In this document: positions 7,701-17,494 of the stretch, piece after piece
Layout of the letters: every line of letters begins with the position of its first letter
Position numbering within the stretch: the first letter of the stretch is position 1
From: Confluentibacter sediminis
Lineage (GTDB): Bacteria; Bacteroidota; Bacteroidia; Flavobacteriales; Flavobacteriaceae
Direction: 5' to 3'
Length of the DNA: 64,000 bases
Assembly: GCF_003258355.1 (NCBI RefSeq)
Contig: NZ_QKPO01000013.1
Location: forward strand, 62,001-126,000
Translations under genes and position numbers: made by a program
The notes under the pieces: model-generated
The model's input: only the letters and a program-made list of their open reading frames with translations
Databases searched by the model: none
What the model was told of the DNA's origin: nothing

Positions 7701-10502
7701 TTATCGAACCCTATAGCCACCGCCCCTAAAATTACCTCCTCTAAAATTGCCTCCTCTATCATCTGGGGCTTGATTCCCTAGAGTATTGAATTTCCAACTA
7801 AAACTTAGCATGAAATATTGTTTCAAGACGGTACTTTGAGAATCTTCAATATAGTTTTGTGTAGCGACCCTACGCGCATTTGTGTTTTGGTTTAACAAGT
7901 CATAGACTTTAAGGGTTACTGTTCCTTGGTCTTTTAATATCGAGTAAGCTAATGTAGAATTCCAAAACCAAGCGCTTTTTTGAAAATCATCCGCAATATT
8001 TGGGTTATAATTAAAGTTAATATCATTACGCCATTCAAAACCTTTGGGTATAAAAGTAGCCGTATTTAAAAATAAATTATGACTCATAAACTCCTGAGTA
8101 TTGAAATTTTCAATATCAAATGTGTTTTTAGTATAAGAGAGACTGTATCGTGGTGTAATTTCCAAAACATCTCTCCACACCAATCGCAAATCTATACTTG
8201 GTGACACCGTTGTATTTAAACTAGAGTATTGTACACCATTATTAAAGTTAATAGAACGACTGATATTTGGGTTCACACCAACACCGATAGTTAAAGTTCT
8301 TAGACTATCTATTGTTACTTTTTTATTTAATGATGTATATCCATTAATACTATAGGATCCATTGACATTTGAATAGGTTGTTTTTCTTTGTAAATCCTGA
8401 TCGATAATGGTATTGGAAACGACTCGGTTGTTTTGAAAATTAGCGTTTAAAAATCCGTAAAATCCTGTTCCTTTTTGAAAATCGAAACTATTATAATTCA
8501 TATAAACACGATGGGAATTTTCAGGTTCTAATTCTGGATTACCAACAATCGTGTTCAACGGATTAGATACATTCTCAAAAGGTTGTAATTGTGACAATTG
8601 TGGCACATTATTATTTAAATTATAACCCAATGTTAAGGATGCTTGTGGACTAAACCTATAGCGAAATCTAGAATTTAACTCTACAGCCTCAAAATTACGT
8701 TTTAAACTTAAATTAGGTCGCAAAGCATCTCTATTATCCATTGTTCTAAAAATATAAGATGTTTCTACACTAGCAGACCAATTTTGTTTTTTATACTCTA
8801 ATTCAAAAGACGGTGTTTTAGCTTCATTAGTGTATTCAAAATCGGTACTCTGTGAGGTATTAAAATCTGAATACTCCTTTGTCCCTATATTTTTATCAAA
8901 TGTACTTTTCCTATCTTCCTGTTTATTATTGGAATAATTATATCGAAATTCAGCAAATAACTCTTTACCTACAAGTGGTAATCTATAAGCTAATGAAGAA
9001 TTAAAACGATTGTTTTTAGAATTTCCATCTGTATATTGTTCTCTTGTAACATCCTTAGAACTATCCTGCTTAAAAGTCGTTTGAGAGTTTAAAAAATCCT
9101 CTGATTCAGTGGTGCTTATTTGATTATCTAAACTAAATTTCAAAAAAGAACCATTCTCACCAAGCTTTTTGGTTATATTTAATTCATTATTAAAATTTTT
9201 ACCAATATTTTCAACATTTGAATCTTGTGTTGATTGGTTTAATAAGTTATTGGACTCATCAGATGATGATTCGCTCTCAGAATATATAGTGTTACTTTTT
9301 GAATAACGAAACGATGGTCTAACATTAATTAAAAGCGTAGGGCTCGCTTCAATATCAAATTCAACATTGGAGCTGTGGCTATCACTATCACTCAATGACA
9401 TAGATTCTGAGGTTGAAAAATATCTAGAATCTGCTAAAATATTCTCTCTATTGCTGGTCGATTTATTTTCAGAGCTACTTCCTGAATAAAAATAATTAGC
9501 AGAAAGGTCTGTAGATTCACCAAATTTATCTGCATAATTACCTCCATAATTTTGAGATTCTGTAATACCTTGGCCACCCCCAAAAGACCTAAAATTACCG
9601 CCACCAAAGCCACCATTGCCACCACCGCCTCCGCCAAACATTTCGCGTATTTCCCCAAAACTGAAACCAGGTGAATTGATATCATTCCCGCCTACTAAAA
9701 CACTTATACGTTGGTCATTATCAAAATAATTATACATTCCTGCATACTCATAGTGATTGTCGGTACCTAGACCTGCAGCAACCCTACCAAATGTACCTTT
9801 ATTGTTTTCTTCTTTTATTACTAAGTTAATTGTTTTATTGTCTCCAGTAACCGTTTCACCAGTAAAGGCTTGGTCTTTGCTTTTAGTATCTAATATTTGG
9901 ATTTTTTCAACAATATCTTTAGTTAAATTTCTGGTCGTAATAGTGGGGTCGTCTCCAAAAAATGGTTTGCCATTTACGAAAACCTTATTCACTTCTTTAC
10001 CATTTACGGTTATTTTACCTTCTTCATCAATTTCAACTCCAGGCAATTCTTTTAATAAATCCTCAATATTGGCATCTTTTTTTGTCTTAAAAGATTTCAC
10101 GTTAAATTCTAAAGTATCTTTTTTAACCGTAATAGGAGCTGTAGATCTTACAATAACTTCATCCAATGCATTCGCATCTGTTTTTAAACTAATGTTTCCT
10201 AAATTTATTTCTGGTTTATCAATGGTGACTTTTTGAAAATGTGTTTGATACCCAACATAAGATATATACAAACCCAATTCACTTTCAGCAGTTTTATTTT
10301 CCAAGGAAAAACTACCATCTCTATCTGTAATTGTGTAGGTTACCATAGAGCTATCTTTAGCGCGTTCTAGGTAAACGGTTGCCGATTCAAGGGGTGTTTT
10401 TTCGTCTTCAGAAATTAATCTTCCTTGGACTGTAAAAGATTTTGTTTGTGAGAACGAAAGAATAGTGAATAAAGAGAATGCAATAGTAAAAAAACATTTC
10501 AT
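7701..10502 (-). CDS. Outer-membrane beta-barrel protein, TonB-receptor-like (paralogue 2)
   Basis: The product has the same architecture as the 4675-7455 gene: signal peptide (MKCFFTIAFSLFTILSFSQ), carboxypeptidase-regulatory-like domain, plug-like region (LLKELPGVEIDEEGKITVNG, NGKPFFGDDP), then a barrel of ~650 residues. I prefer the ATG at 10502 (933 aa); an in-frame ATG at 10523 would add seven residues. Two features differ from the paralogue: a glycine-rich insert around residues 300-325 (GGGGGGNGGFGGG) and a glycine/arginine-rich C-terminal tail (FRGGNFRGGGYRVR) beyond the usual barrel end. It is probably an outer-membrane transporter or receptor; the ligand cannot be read from sequence. 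The pair most likely arose by tandem duplication. Confidence 0.9.
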   Translation of the reverse strand: MKCFFTIAFSLFTILSFSQTKSFTVQGRLISEDEKTPLESATVYLERAKDSSMVTYTITDRDGSFSLENKTAESELGLYISYVGYQTHFQKVTIDKPEINLGNISLKTDANALDEVIVRSTAPITVKKDTLEFNVKSFKTKKDANIEDLLKELPGVEIDEEGKITVNGKEVNKVFVNGKPFFGDDPTITTRNLTKDIVEKIQILDTKSKDQAFTGETVTGDNKTINLVIKEENNKGTFGRVAAGLGTDNHYEYAGMYNYFDNDQRISVLVGGNDINSPGFSFGEIREMFGGGGGGNGGFGGGNFRSFGGGQGITESQNYGGNYADKFGESTDLSANYFYSGSSSENKSTSNRENILADSRYFSTSESMSLSDSDSHSSNVEFDIEASPTLLINVRPSFRYSKSNTIYSESESSSDESNNLLNQSTQDSNVENIGKNFNNELNITKKLGENGSFLKFSLDNQISTTESEDFLNSQTTFKQDSSKDVTREQYTDGNSKNNRFNSSLAYRLPLVGKELFAEFRYNYSNNKQEDRKSTFDKNIGTKEYSDFNTSQSTDFEYTNEAKTPSFELEYKKQNWSASVETSYIFRTMDNRDALRPNLSLKRNFEAVELNSRFRYRFSPQASLTLGYNLNNNVPQLSQLQPFENVSNPLNTIVGNPELEPENSHRVYMNYNSFDFQKGTGFYGFLNANFQNNRVVSNTIIDQDLQRKTTYSNVNGSYSINGYTSLNKKVTIDSLRTLTIGVGVNPNISRSINFNNGVQYSSLNTTVSPSIDLRLVWRDVLEITPRYSLSYTKNTFDIENFNTQEFMSHNLFLNTATFIPKGFEWRNDINFNYNPNIADDFQKSAWFWNSTLAYSILKDQGTVTLKVYDLLNQNTNARRVATQNYIEDSQSTVLKQYFMLSFSWKFNTLGNQAPDDRGGNFRGGNFRGGGYRVR

Positions 10503-10645
10503 TAAAATAGATGGATTGTACATGTTAAGGTTGGATGAATTTAATTTTAAGCTTTAAATCTTAGACTTTCCTAAAAGCTTAAAGTTTAAAACTGAATTAA
10601 AGACATCTGGCTTTTTAACAATAAATTAAGACTTCTCTTAACTAT

Positions 10646-11950
10646 TTATTTTTTACGCATGTATATGCTAATGGGTACCCCAGTAAAATCGAATTGTTCC
10701 CGGAGTTTATTTTCTAAAAACCTTTTATAGGGTTCTTTAACATATTGAGGAAGGTTACAAAAAAATGCAAATTGTGGCTGTGGGGTCGGCAACTGCATGA
10801 TGTATTTTATTTTTACGAATTTACCTTTAAGAGCCGGTGGCGGATAACTTTCAATAAGTGGCAAAAATATCTCGTTAAGCTTACTTGTTTTTATTTTTTT
10901 AGTACGATTATTGTATACCTCAACAGCGGTTTCTATAGCTTTAAAGATACGTTGTTTGGTTAATGAAGAAATAAATACAATAGGCACATTGGTAAAAGGC
11001 TCTATCTGTTGTCTGATCGTTTTTTCAAACTCATTAGTAGATTTATGGTCTTTTTCAACTAAATCCCACTTATTTACTAATATAACAATCCCTTTTCGGT
11101 TGCGCTCTGCCAACCAAAATATGTTTTGTACTTGGCCGTCAAAACCTCTTGTAGCATCCATGACGATTAAACATACATCACAATGTTCTATGGCTCGTAC
11201 ACTTCGCATGACCGAATAAAATTCTAAATCTTCCTTGACCTTAGCTTTTCTTCGTATTCCCGCAGTATCTACTAAATTAAATTCAAAACCAAAACGACTG
11301 TATTTTGTATCAATTGAATCGCGAGTGGTACCAGCAATATCGGTTACTATATATCTATCTTCACCAATTAAGGCATTAATAAATGAGGATTTACCTGCAT
11401 TTGGACGACCAACCACAGCAAAACGGGGCAAATCTTCTTCTACAACATTTTCTTTTTCTGGGAGTGCTTTTACTAAGGCATCCAGTAATTCGCCGGTACC
11501 GCTTCCATTAATACTTGCAATGGTATAATATTCGCCTAATCCTAAAGCATAAAACTCCACAGCATCTTCATTACGCTTAGAATTATCCACTTTATTTACC
11601 ACTAAAAATACGGGCTTATTTACTTTTCTTAAAAGTTTGGCGACATCTTCGTCCATGCCAGTAACCCCCGATTCAACATCTACCATAAAAATAATGGCAT
11701 CGGCTTCATCTATAGCTAATTCTACTTGTTTGTCAATTTCTGCTTCAAAAACATCGTCACTTCCTAAAACATAACCACCAGTATCTATGATAGAAAACTC
11801 TTTACCATTCCATTCACTCTTCCCATAATGACGGTCCCTGGTTACACCACTAACGGCATCAACAATAGCTTCCCTCCTCTGAATCAATCGATTAAAAAAA
11901 GTTGATTTCCCTACATTAGGGCGTCCTACAATGGCTACTATATTGCTCAT
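10646..11950 (-). CDS. der: Ribosome-biogenesis GTPase Der (EngA)
   Basis: The 434-residue protein has two tandem GTPase domains: the first P-loop GRPNVGKS at residues 9-16, the second GRPNAGKS at 181-188, each followed by switch motifs (DTGG near 56, DTAG near 228) and NKxD guanine-specificity motifs (NKVD, NKWD). The C-terminal ~90 residues form the KH-like domain. This double-G-domain arrangement is unique to Der, which acts in late 50S subunit maturation. Length is typical. It is transcribed in the same direction as era 1.8 kb upstream, with an unrelated lipoprotein gene between them. Confidence 0.98.
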   Translation of the reverse strand: MSNIVAIVGRPNVGKSTFFNRLIQRREAIVDAVSGVTRDRHYGKSEWNGKEFSIIDTGGYVLGSDDVFEAEIDKQVELAIDEADAIIFMVDVESGVTGMDEDVAKLLRKVNKPVFLVVNKVDNSKRNEDAVEFYALGLGEYYTIASINGSGTGELLDALVKALPEKENVVEEDLPRFAVVGRPNAGKSSFINALIGEDRYIVTDIAGTTRDSIDTKYSRFGFEFNLVDTAGIRRKAKVKEDLEFYSVMRSVRAIEHCDVCLIVMDATRGFDGQVQNIFWLAERNRKGIVILVNKWDLVEKDHKSTNEFEKTIRQQIEPFTNVPIVFISSLTKQRIFKAIETAVEVYNNRTKKIKTSKLNEIFLPLIESYPPPALKGKFVKIKYIMQLPTPQPQFAFFCNLPQYVKEPYKRFLENKLREQFDFTGVPISIYMRKK

Positions 11951-12002
11951 AATTTTTGTTTAAGCTATTTTTTTGTTTTCTGAAAAACTTTTGCAAAAGT
12001 AG

Positions 12003-12010
12003 CAAATATA
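12003..12010 (-). promoter_or_regulatory. Bacteroidetes-type -7 element upstream of der
   Basis: Read on the minus strand, TATATTTG fits TAnnTTTG, 53 bp before the der ATG. A second match, TACTTTTG, lies at 11994-12001, so the exact start site is uncertain. No clear -33 TTG was found. Confidence 0.4.
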
Positions 12011-12125
12011 CTTGAAGCATCTTTCTTTTTTATAAAAGATTAAAACACTAAAAAATTAAAGAAAATTTACGACATGTAATTGAACTACAAAACTTTAAAA
12101 AATAAGTTATTTATAAAAACATAAA

Positions 12126-12149
12126 CTCCAAATTGAAACCAATTTGGAG
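12126..12149 (-). terminator. Intrinsic terminator after the choice-of-anchor I gene
   Basis: A 10-bp stem (12126-12135 with 12140-12149, CTCCAAATTG and its complement) and a 4-nt loop, about 47 bp past the stop codon at 12197, followed on the minus strand by a T-rich stretch. Confidence 0.65.
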
Positions 12150-12196
12150 CTTAAACAAATAAATTTGAACTAACTCAATCTTATGCAAATAAGGTC

Positions 12197-13708
12197 TTAA
12201 TTATTTTGATAGATGGTCACTGTACCACTAACTTCATTTGATACAATTAACAAATCTTTTCCGTTAGGGCTATCTGCTGCAGGAATGACCAAAAGTCCTT
12301 CGGGAGCCTCGTCGCCAGAATGTGATAAAATACTTAAAAACTGAGGAGATAAAGGGTTAGTCACATCGTACACCATGACTTGACTGTTTCTTTCCAAACC
12401 AACAAATAGAATGTATCGCTCGTTTCCAATATTTAAAATCTCAACCGTTTCTGGCTCTCCGCCTTTATCATCACTTCTATCATCACCCCCATTAAAAATA
12501 GTTGGAGTGGCGCTTAGTGTTTCCGTAGCGATACTATTCCCACTATCGTAAAGTAAACTTCCATTGGCAGACCAAACGCTAAAAGAACGTGCTCCATAGC
12601 TATAAATAGCTTCATATTTACCATCATTATTAGCATCTCCTAGGGTTGTAGTTGTTTTTAATCTTCCTAAATTTATATTGTTTTGAAAATCTGAAGCCAA
12701 TGGAAAAACGCTTTCATCCAACACTAAATCTTTCACACGTACTTCTTCGCTAAACCCATCATAATCTCTAGAATCACCTTCGTTTGCAGAAAATATATAA
12801 TCCGTCCCACCAATATTTACATACTTAATAGCGTCTGGTTGGTAGATACCAAACACTGGCCAGTTTTTAAGTTCTTTAACACCATCTTTATCGCTAGCAT
12901 CAATTTGATTTCCAGAAAGGTTATAATCTTTAAAACCTAAAGGATAAATGGCATCGATCGTTTTTGACACTAAATTAATTTTTGCAATACCATTGTTTTC
13001 TTGTAATGATACCCAAGCTGTATTTGAATCGTCGGAGACTGCTATATATTCTGGTTCTACATCCTGTGCCAAAGTAGCTCCTGGACCGTAAATCCTAAAC
13101 CCTTGTGATTTTAAAGCTGCTTCTTGTGAGTTAAATGATGTAAAGTCTAAAGTAGCAACAACATCTGTTGTTATATCTATAATACTTATACTACCATTTG
13201 GGTCGGTATCATAAGCATCATTGGGTTCTCCTTCATTAGCTGTAATAACTAATTTACCGTTCTTAGAAAAAGTAACCATATCTGGTAAGGCACCCACGGT
13301 ATATTGTTTTAACAAGGTGGTATTGCTTGTATTAAACAACAATACTTTTCCTGGATTTTGTTTTGGTACTGCTTCAACGGCTACTGCCAATTTACCATTA
13401 TAAATAGCCACACTATTTGGTGACCCATAAGCTGTTAAATCTATAGCTGTTTCTTGTACGGGAGCATCTAAATTTGAAATGTTGGTAACCGAAATTTTAT
13501 CAGATTCTACATTAACTGTAAAAAGTTTTTTTGAAATGGCATCATAAGCTGTTATTTCCGAAGCACCTTCGCCTCCTACTTTTATGGATGCTTTAAATTG
13601 GAAATCTACTGTGGTGTCTATGGGGTCTACTTGACCTTCATTATCTTTATCACAACTAAAAAACACGAGTAGGCTTATGGCCAATAACAATTTGCTTAAA
13701 TCTTTCAT
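12197..13708 (-). CDS. Choice-of-anchor I family lipoprotein (phytase/alkaline phosphatase-like beta-propeller)
   Basis: The 503-residue product begins with a lipoprotein signal (LLLAISLLVFFSC, lipidated Cys19), so it is exported and membrane-anchored. The rest is a repeat-rich beta-propeller with motifs of the choice-of-anchor I family: TANEGEPNDAYDTDPNGS, GPGATLAQDVEPEYIAVS, FSANEGDSRDYDGF and the C-terminal SHSGDEAPEGLLVIPAADS. Related proteins are often annotated as alkaline-phosphatase-like or mesenchyme-specific cell-surface glycoprotein-like, but no enzymatic activity is established for the group. Single gene with its own terminator; no functional link to the flanking GTPase genes is evident. 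Confidence 0.88.
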   Translation of the reverse strand: MKDLSKLLLAISLLVFFSCDKDNEGQVDPIDTTVDFQFKASIKVGGEGASEITAYDAISKKLFTVNVESDKISVTNISNLDAPVQETAIDLTAYGSPNSVAIYNGKLAVAVEAVPKQNPGKVLLFNTSNTTLLKQYTVGALPDMVTFSKNGKLVITANEGEPNDAYDTDPNGSISIIDITTDVVATLDFTSFNSQEAALKSQGFRIYGPGATLAQDVEPEYIAVSDDSNTAWVSLQENNGIAKINLVSKTIDAIYPLGFKDYNLSGNQIDASDKDGVKELKNWPVFGIYQPDAIKYVNIGGTDYIFSANEGDSRDYDGFSEEVRVKDLVLDESVFPLASDFQNNINLGRLKTTTTLGDANNDGKYEAIYSYGARSFSVWSANGSLLYDSGNSIATETLSATPTIFNGGDDRSDDKGGEPETVEILNIGNERYILFVGLERNSQVMVYDVTNPLSPQFLSILSHSGDEAPEGLLVIPAADSPNGKDLLIVSNEVSGTVTIYQNN

Positions 13709-13793
13709 ATTTTGGTTATTTAATTAAACCACAAATATGACTTGCCCATTTAAAGTTAACGTTACCTAATTAAAAAGATACCATTAGGTTTTA

Positions 13794-14675
13794 CTACTGA
13801 TTGTAACCAAAACGTTTCAACTGGTTTTGATTGCTACGCCAATTTTTATTCACTTTTACATAAAGCTCTAAGTGAATTTGCTTGCCGAAAAATTGTTCTA
13901 GATCTTTTCTAGCTTCCACTCCTACGCGTTTTAATGCCGCCCCTTTATGTCCAATAACAATCCCTTTTTGAGTCTCTCTTTCTACCATAATAACCGACCG
14001 AACTCTTATGATCGTATCTTCTTCTAAAAACTCCTCGGTATCTACTTCAACGGCATAAGGAATCTCTTTTTTGTAATGAATTAAGATTTTCTCGCGAATG
14101 GTTTCATTTATAAAAAACCGCTCTGGCTTGTCCGTCAATTGATCTTTTGGGTAAAATGGTGGCGATTCTGGAAGCAATTCAACAATTCTATCAAACACTT
14201 CTTTTACTTGAAACCCTTCTAAAGCTGAAATTGGGATAATCTCTGCATTGGGCACTTTTTCTGCCCACAATTGCACTTGAGTTTCCAATTGTTCTTGGTT
14301 GGAGGTATCAATTTTATTTAAAAGCAGTAATACAGGGATTTTAGAACTTTTTATTTTTTCAAAAAACGTTTCATCTTTTAAAGCTTGTTCACCAATTTCA
14401 ACCATATAAAGTAGAATATCGGCATCTTCAAAGGCAGATTTCACAAACCCCATCATAGATTCCTGTAACTCGTAAGCTGGTTTTATAATCCCTGGTGTAT
14501 CACTAAATAGCACTTGGAAATCATCACCATTTACAATACCTAAAATTCTATGGCGAGTTGTTTGTGCCTTCGAGGTTATGATGGATAACTTTTCTCCAAC
14601 AAACGCATTCATTAAAGTAGACTTTCCAACATTAGGATTGCCTATAATATTTACATAACCTGCTTTATGACTCAT
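13794..14675 (-). CDS. era: GTPase Era
   Basis: The gene is read from the ATG at 14675 (293 aa); the longer frame starts at a TTG two codons upstream. It has an N-terminal GTPase domain (GNPNVGKST, DTPG near residue 57, NKID) and a C-terminal KH domain with the Era signature VIGHKGAALKRVG. Era binds the 3' end of 16S rRNA and helps 30S assembly. Length and order of domains are normal. The gene is followed by the choice-of-anchor I lipoprotein and preceded by an FKBP gene with its own terminator, so era is probably transcribed alone. Confidence 0.97.
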   Translation of the reverse strand: MSHKAGYVNIIGNPNVGKSTLMNAFVGEKLSIITSKAQTTRHRILGIVNGDDFQVLFSDTPGIIKPAYELQESMMGFVKSAFEDADILLYMVEIGEQALKDETFFEKIKSSKIPVLLLLNKIDTSNQEQLETQVQLWAEKVPNAEIIPISALEGFQVKEVFDRIVELLPESPPFYPKDQLTDKPERFFINETIREKILIHYKKEIPYAVEVDTEEFLEEDTIIRVRSVIMVERETQKGIVIGHKGAALKRVGVEARKDLEQFFGKQIHLELYVKVNKNWRSNQNQLKRFGYNQ

Positions 14676-14746
14676 GAACAATGTATTTATGGTGCAAAGT
14701 TACAACCTTGATACATTTTTTGCACTATATTATATCTATAAACAAA

Positions 14747-14774
14747 AAAACAGGAAGCGATTGCTTCCTGTTTT
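14747..14774 (-). terminator. Intrinsic terminator after the FKBP gene
   Basis: A 12-bp perfect stem (AAAACAGGAAGC, 14747-14758, with 14763-14774) and 4-nt loop 30 bp past the stop at 14804. On the minus strand it runs into TTTTTTTG. Confidence 0.85.
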
Positions 14775-14803
14775 AATTATATAATGCTATTGAGTATTTT
14801 AAA

Positions 14804-15535
14804 TTATTTTACGATGTCCAATAATTCAACTTCAAAAATTAAAGCAGAAAATGGTTTGATGGGCCCACCTTGACGTGGATTTGCACCATAAGCTAATTCT
14901 TGAGGTATAAAAACTTTATATTTAGAACCTACAGGCATTAATTGTAATACTTCAGTCCAACCTTTAATAACTTGACCTACACCAAATTGAGCTGGCTCTC
15001 CTCGCTCTACTGAGCTATCAAAAACAGTTCCATCTATTAATGTTCCTGTATAATGCACTTTAACTGTAGAAGTTGCTGTTGGTTTTTCTCCAGTGCCTTC
15101 TTTTTCTACAATATACTGCAATCCACTAGCGGTCGTTTTTACGCCATCTTTTGTTTTGTTTTCTTCTAAGAATTTTTCACCAGCAGCTTTAACGGCTCCA
15201 AATTGTTTCTCAGCTTCTTTAGCAGCAGCCTCTTGTTGCTTTTGCATCATTTTAGCTTGATTTTTTTGAACATACATTTGAATGATGGTCTGCGCTGCTG
15301 TCTTATCCATTATCATCTTAGTAGAATCCTTAGCATTCATATATCCTGCTAAAAATAATTCATTGTTAACCTCTTCAAAATTAGAACTCACACTATTTGC
15401 CACATCTAAGCCTAATGCATAACTCACAGAGTCAACTTCTGTTTTTAATGATTCTTTTGTAACTGCTTTTTTATTGCTACAAGAAAAAACTGCTGAAGCT
15501 AATACGATAGCTCCTAAAAATTTAACTAATTTCAT
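14804..15535 (-). CDS. FKBP-type peptidyl-prolyl isomerase, lipoprotein (FkpA/Mip-like)
   Basis: The 243-residue product starts with a lipoprotein signal (LASAVFSC, Cys19). Residues ~25-130 form the helical N-terminal dimerisation domain of FkpA/Mip proteins, with a glutamine/alanine-rich helix; residues ~140-241 are the FKBP domain ([47 protein letters not shown]). It should assist folding of exported proteins as a periplasmic or outer-membrane-anchored chaperone and isomerase. Monocistronic, with a strong terminator. A -7-like TACTTTTG lies at 15646-15653 on the minus strand. Confidence 0.93.
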   Translation of the reverse strand: MKLVKFLGAIVLASAVFSCSNKKAVTKESLKTEVDSVSYALGLDVANSVSSNFEEVNNELFLAGYMNAKDSTKMIMDKTAAQTIIQMYVQKNQAKMMQKQQEAAAKEAEKQFGAVKAAGEKFLEENKTKDGVKTTASGLQYIVEKEGTGEKPTATSTVKVHYTGTLIDGTVFDSSVERGEPAQFGVGQVIKGWTEVLQLMPVGSKYKVFIPQELAYGANPRQGGPIKPFSALIFEVELLDIVK

Positions 15536-15811
15536 TTGTGTTTATTTACCGTTTATTGTTTTCTGAATCAACATTCACAAAGTCATGATTTTACAATCAG
15601 AATTATCTTTTATGAATGTTTTATTGGTTTGTTTAAAACCGATGCCAAAAGTAGCAAAATTAAGTTCAGAATAAAAAATATGTTCAGTCTTTTAATAAAT
15701 AATTAAGTTTATAATTGTTTATAGATATCAAAATGCCTTTTTATGATTAATAAAGTATTTTACCAAATTCTTCTTATAAATGATAAATTTGTATAATATC
15801 ATAATTTTCAT

Positions 15812-17479
15812 ATGGCAAACACGAATTTTTCTGTTTTAAATAGAAAACAGCAATTAGAAAAACTACAGACTGAAATTTTTGATTTGCTTATCATTGGCGG
15901 AGGCATTACAGGTGCTGGGATTGCCTTAGAAGCAGCGTCCCGTGGACTTACCACATGCCTTATAGAAAAGAATGATTTTGCCTCGGGAACCAGCAATAAA
16001 TCTACCAAATTAATTCATGGGGGCTTACGATATTTGAAGCAATTCGAGATTGGTTTGGTTCACGAATCAGGTTCTGAGCGTGCTATTCTTAATAAACTCG
16101 CACCCCATTTAGTCGTTCCTGAAAAAATGCTTTTACCGTTGATTGAAGGAGGTAGTTATGGTAAAACCTTAACGTCCATCGGACTTATGGTTTACGATTT
16201 TCTCGCTGATGTTAATGAGGATGATAAACGTAAAATGCTAGATAAAAACAAAACCCTTAAAAAAGAACCTCTTTTAAATGAAGCCGTTGTTTTAGGGAGT
16301 GGTTTCTATACAGAATACAGAACTGACGATGCCAGATTAACCATTGAAATATTAAAAAAAGCGTCCGAATATGGGGCTACAGTAGTTAATTATTGTGAAA
16401 TGACATCATTTAATTATACCGATTCTAAAATTGAAAATGTTGAATGTATCGACCATCATTCCAAACAAAGACTTATTATAAAAGCCGCTCATTACGTATC
16501 GGCCACAGGACCTTGGGTAGATGTTATTCGTAAAAAAGATGTCTCCATAAATAACAAACGCTTGCATTTAACCAAAGGCGTTCATGTGGTGTTTCCCTAT
16601 GAAAAACTCCCTATAAAACAAGCCATTTATTTTGATGTTGCAGATGGCAGAATGGTATTCGCCATTCCAAGAGGCAAAACCACGTATGTTGGCACCACAG
16701 ACACCAACTATTCTGGAAATCTGGATCATGTTGTTGCAACAAAAAATGATGCGGCCTATTTATTAAAAGCCATCAATAAAACCTTTCCAACGGTTGGTTT
16801 AACCATGGAAGATATTCAATCGAATTGGGCTGGATTGCGACCTTTAATTCATGAAGATTCCAAAGATCCCTCCGAATTATCCAGAAAAGATGAGATTTTC
16901 ATATCCGATAGCGGACTTATTTCCATTGCTGGCGGCAAGTTAACAGGCTACCGTAAAATGGCGCATCGGGTAGTGGAAACAGTTTTAAAAACCATACCCA
17001 AAAAAGACAAAGAACATATTAAAGAATCTTCAACGGAAACCATTGCGTTGGTAACGCCGTCTTTAAACTCAAATAAAGAGGTGGCTTCCTATATAAAATC
17101 ATTAGAAAAACAATTATCAGATTTTGGAATTACCAACGATTTTTATGCGAGTTATTTATGTGGAACCTTTGGAAAAAATACCGATATCATTCTTGACAAA
17201 GCAAATACAATCTCTTTTGGCACTCCAAAAGAACGCTTGATTAGAGCCGAATTATGGTACTGCGTTCATTATGAAATGGCCAATACCTTAGCCGATTTCT
17301 TCGTAAGACGCACCAGTAGTTTATATTTCAACATTAAAAGCATTCATAAATATTTAGATGTAGTGTTGATGGATTTTAAAGAGTATTTAGATTGGGATGC
17401 AGACAGAGTGAACGCCGAAAAAACCCAAATGCAACAACTTTTATACGACGCGACCCACTATTATGAAAACGAGTTCTAA
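15812..17479 (+). CDS. glpD: Glycerol-3-phosphate dehydrogenase/oxidase (FAD)
   Basis: The 555-residue protein has the FAD-binding Rossmann motif (GGGITGAG, from residue 29), the family signature TSNKSTKLIHGGLRYL, a central DAO domain (PRGKTTYVGTTDT, SIAGGKLTGYRKMA), and the C-terminal DAO_C domain. It oxidises sn-glycerol 3-phosphate to dihydroxyacetone phosphate and passes electrons to quinone at the inner membrane. It is followed after 15 bp by the FAD/Fe-S dehydrogenase gene on the same strand, so the two are probably cotranscribed. A possible -7 element TAAATTTG lies at 15784-15791. No glpF or glpK is in the window. Confidence 0.95.
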   Translation: MANTNFSVLNRKQQLEKLQTEIFDLLIIGGGITGAGIALEAASRGLTTCLIEKNDFASGTSNKSTKLIHGGLRYLKQFEIGLVHESGSERAILNKLAPHLVVPEKMLLPLIEGGSYGKTLTSIGLMVYDFLADVNEDDKRKMLDKNKTLKKEPLLNEAVVLGSGFYTEYRTDDARLTIEILKKASEYGATVVNYCEMTSFNYTDSKIENVECIDHHSKQRLIIKAAHYVSATGPWVDVIRKKDVSINNKRLHLTKGVHVVFPYEKLPIKQAIYFDVADGRMVFAIPRGKTTYVGTTDTNYSGNLDHVVATKNDAAYLLKAINKTFPTVGLTMEDIQSNWAGLRPLIHEDSKDPSELSRKDEIFISDSGLISIAGGKLTGYRKMAHRVVETVLKTIPKKDKEHIKESSTETIALVTPSLNSNKEVASYIKSLEKQLSDFGITNDFYASYLCGTFGKNTDIILDKANTISFGTPKERLIRAELWYCVHYEMANTLADFFVRRTSSLYFNIKSIHKYLDVVLMDFKEYLDWDADRVNAEKTQMQQLLYDATHYYENEF

Positions 17480-17494
17480 TTAAAATATTACTTT

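Noticed and set aside
9434-9685. Minus-strand frame inside the barrel paralogue 2
   Set aside because: Alternative frame of a long conserved gene; no independent support.
10546-10583. TTTAAGCTT/AAGCTTAAA inverted repeat after der
   Set aside because: Nine-bp arms with a 20-nt loop and no T run; could be chance in AT-rich DNA.
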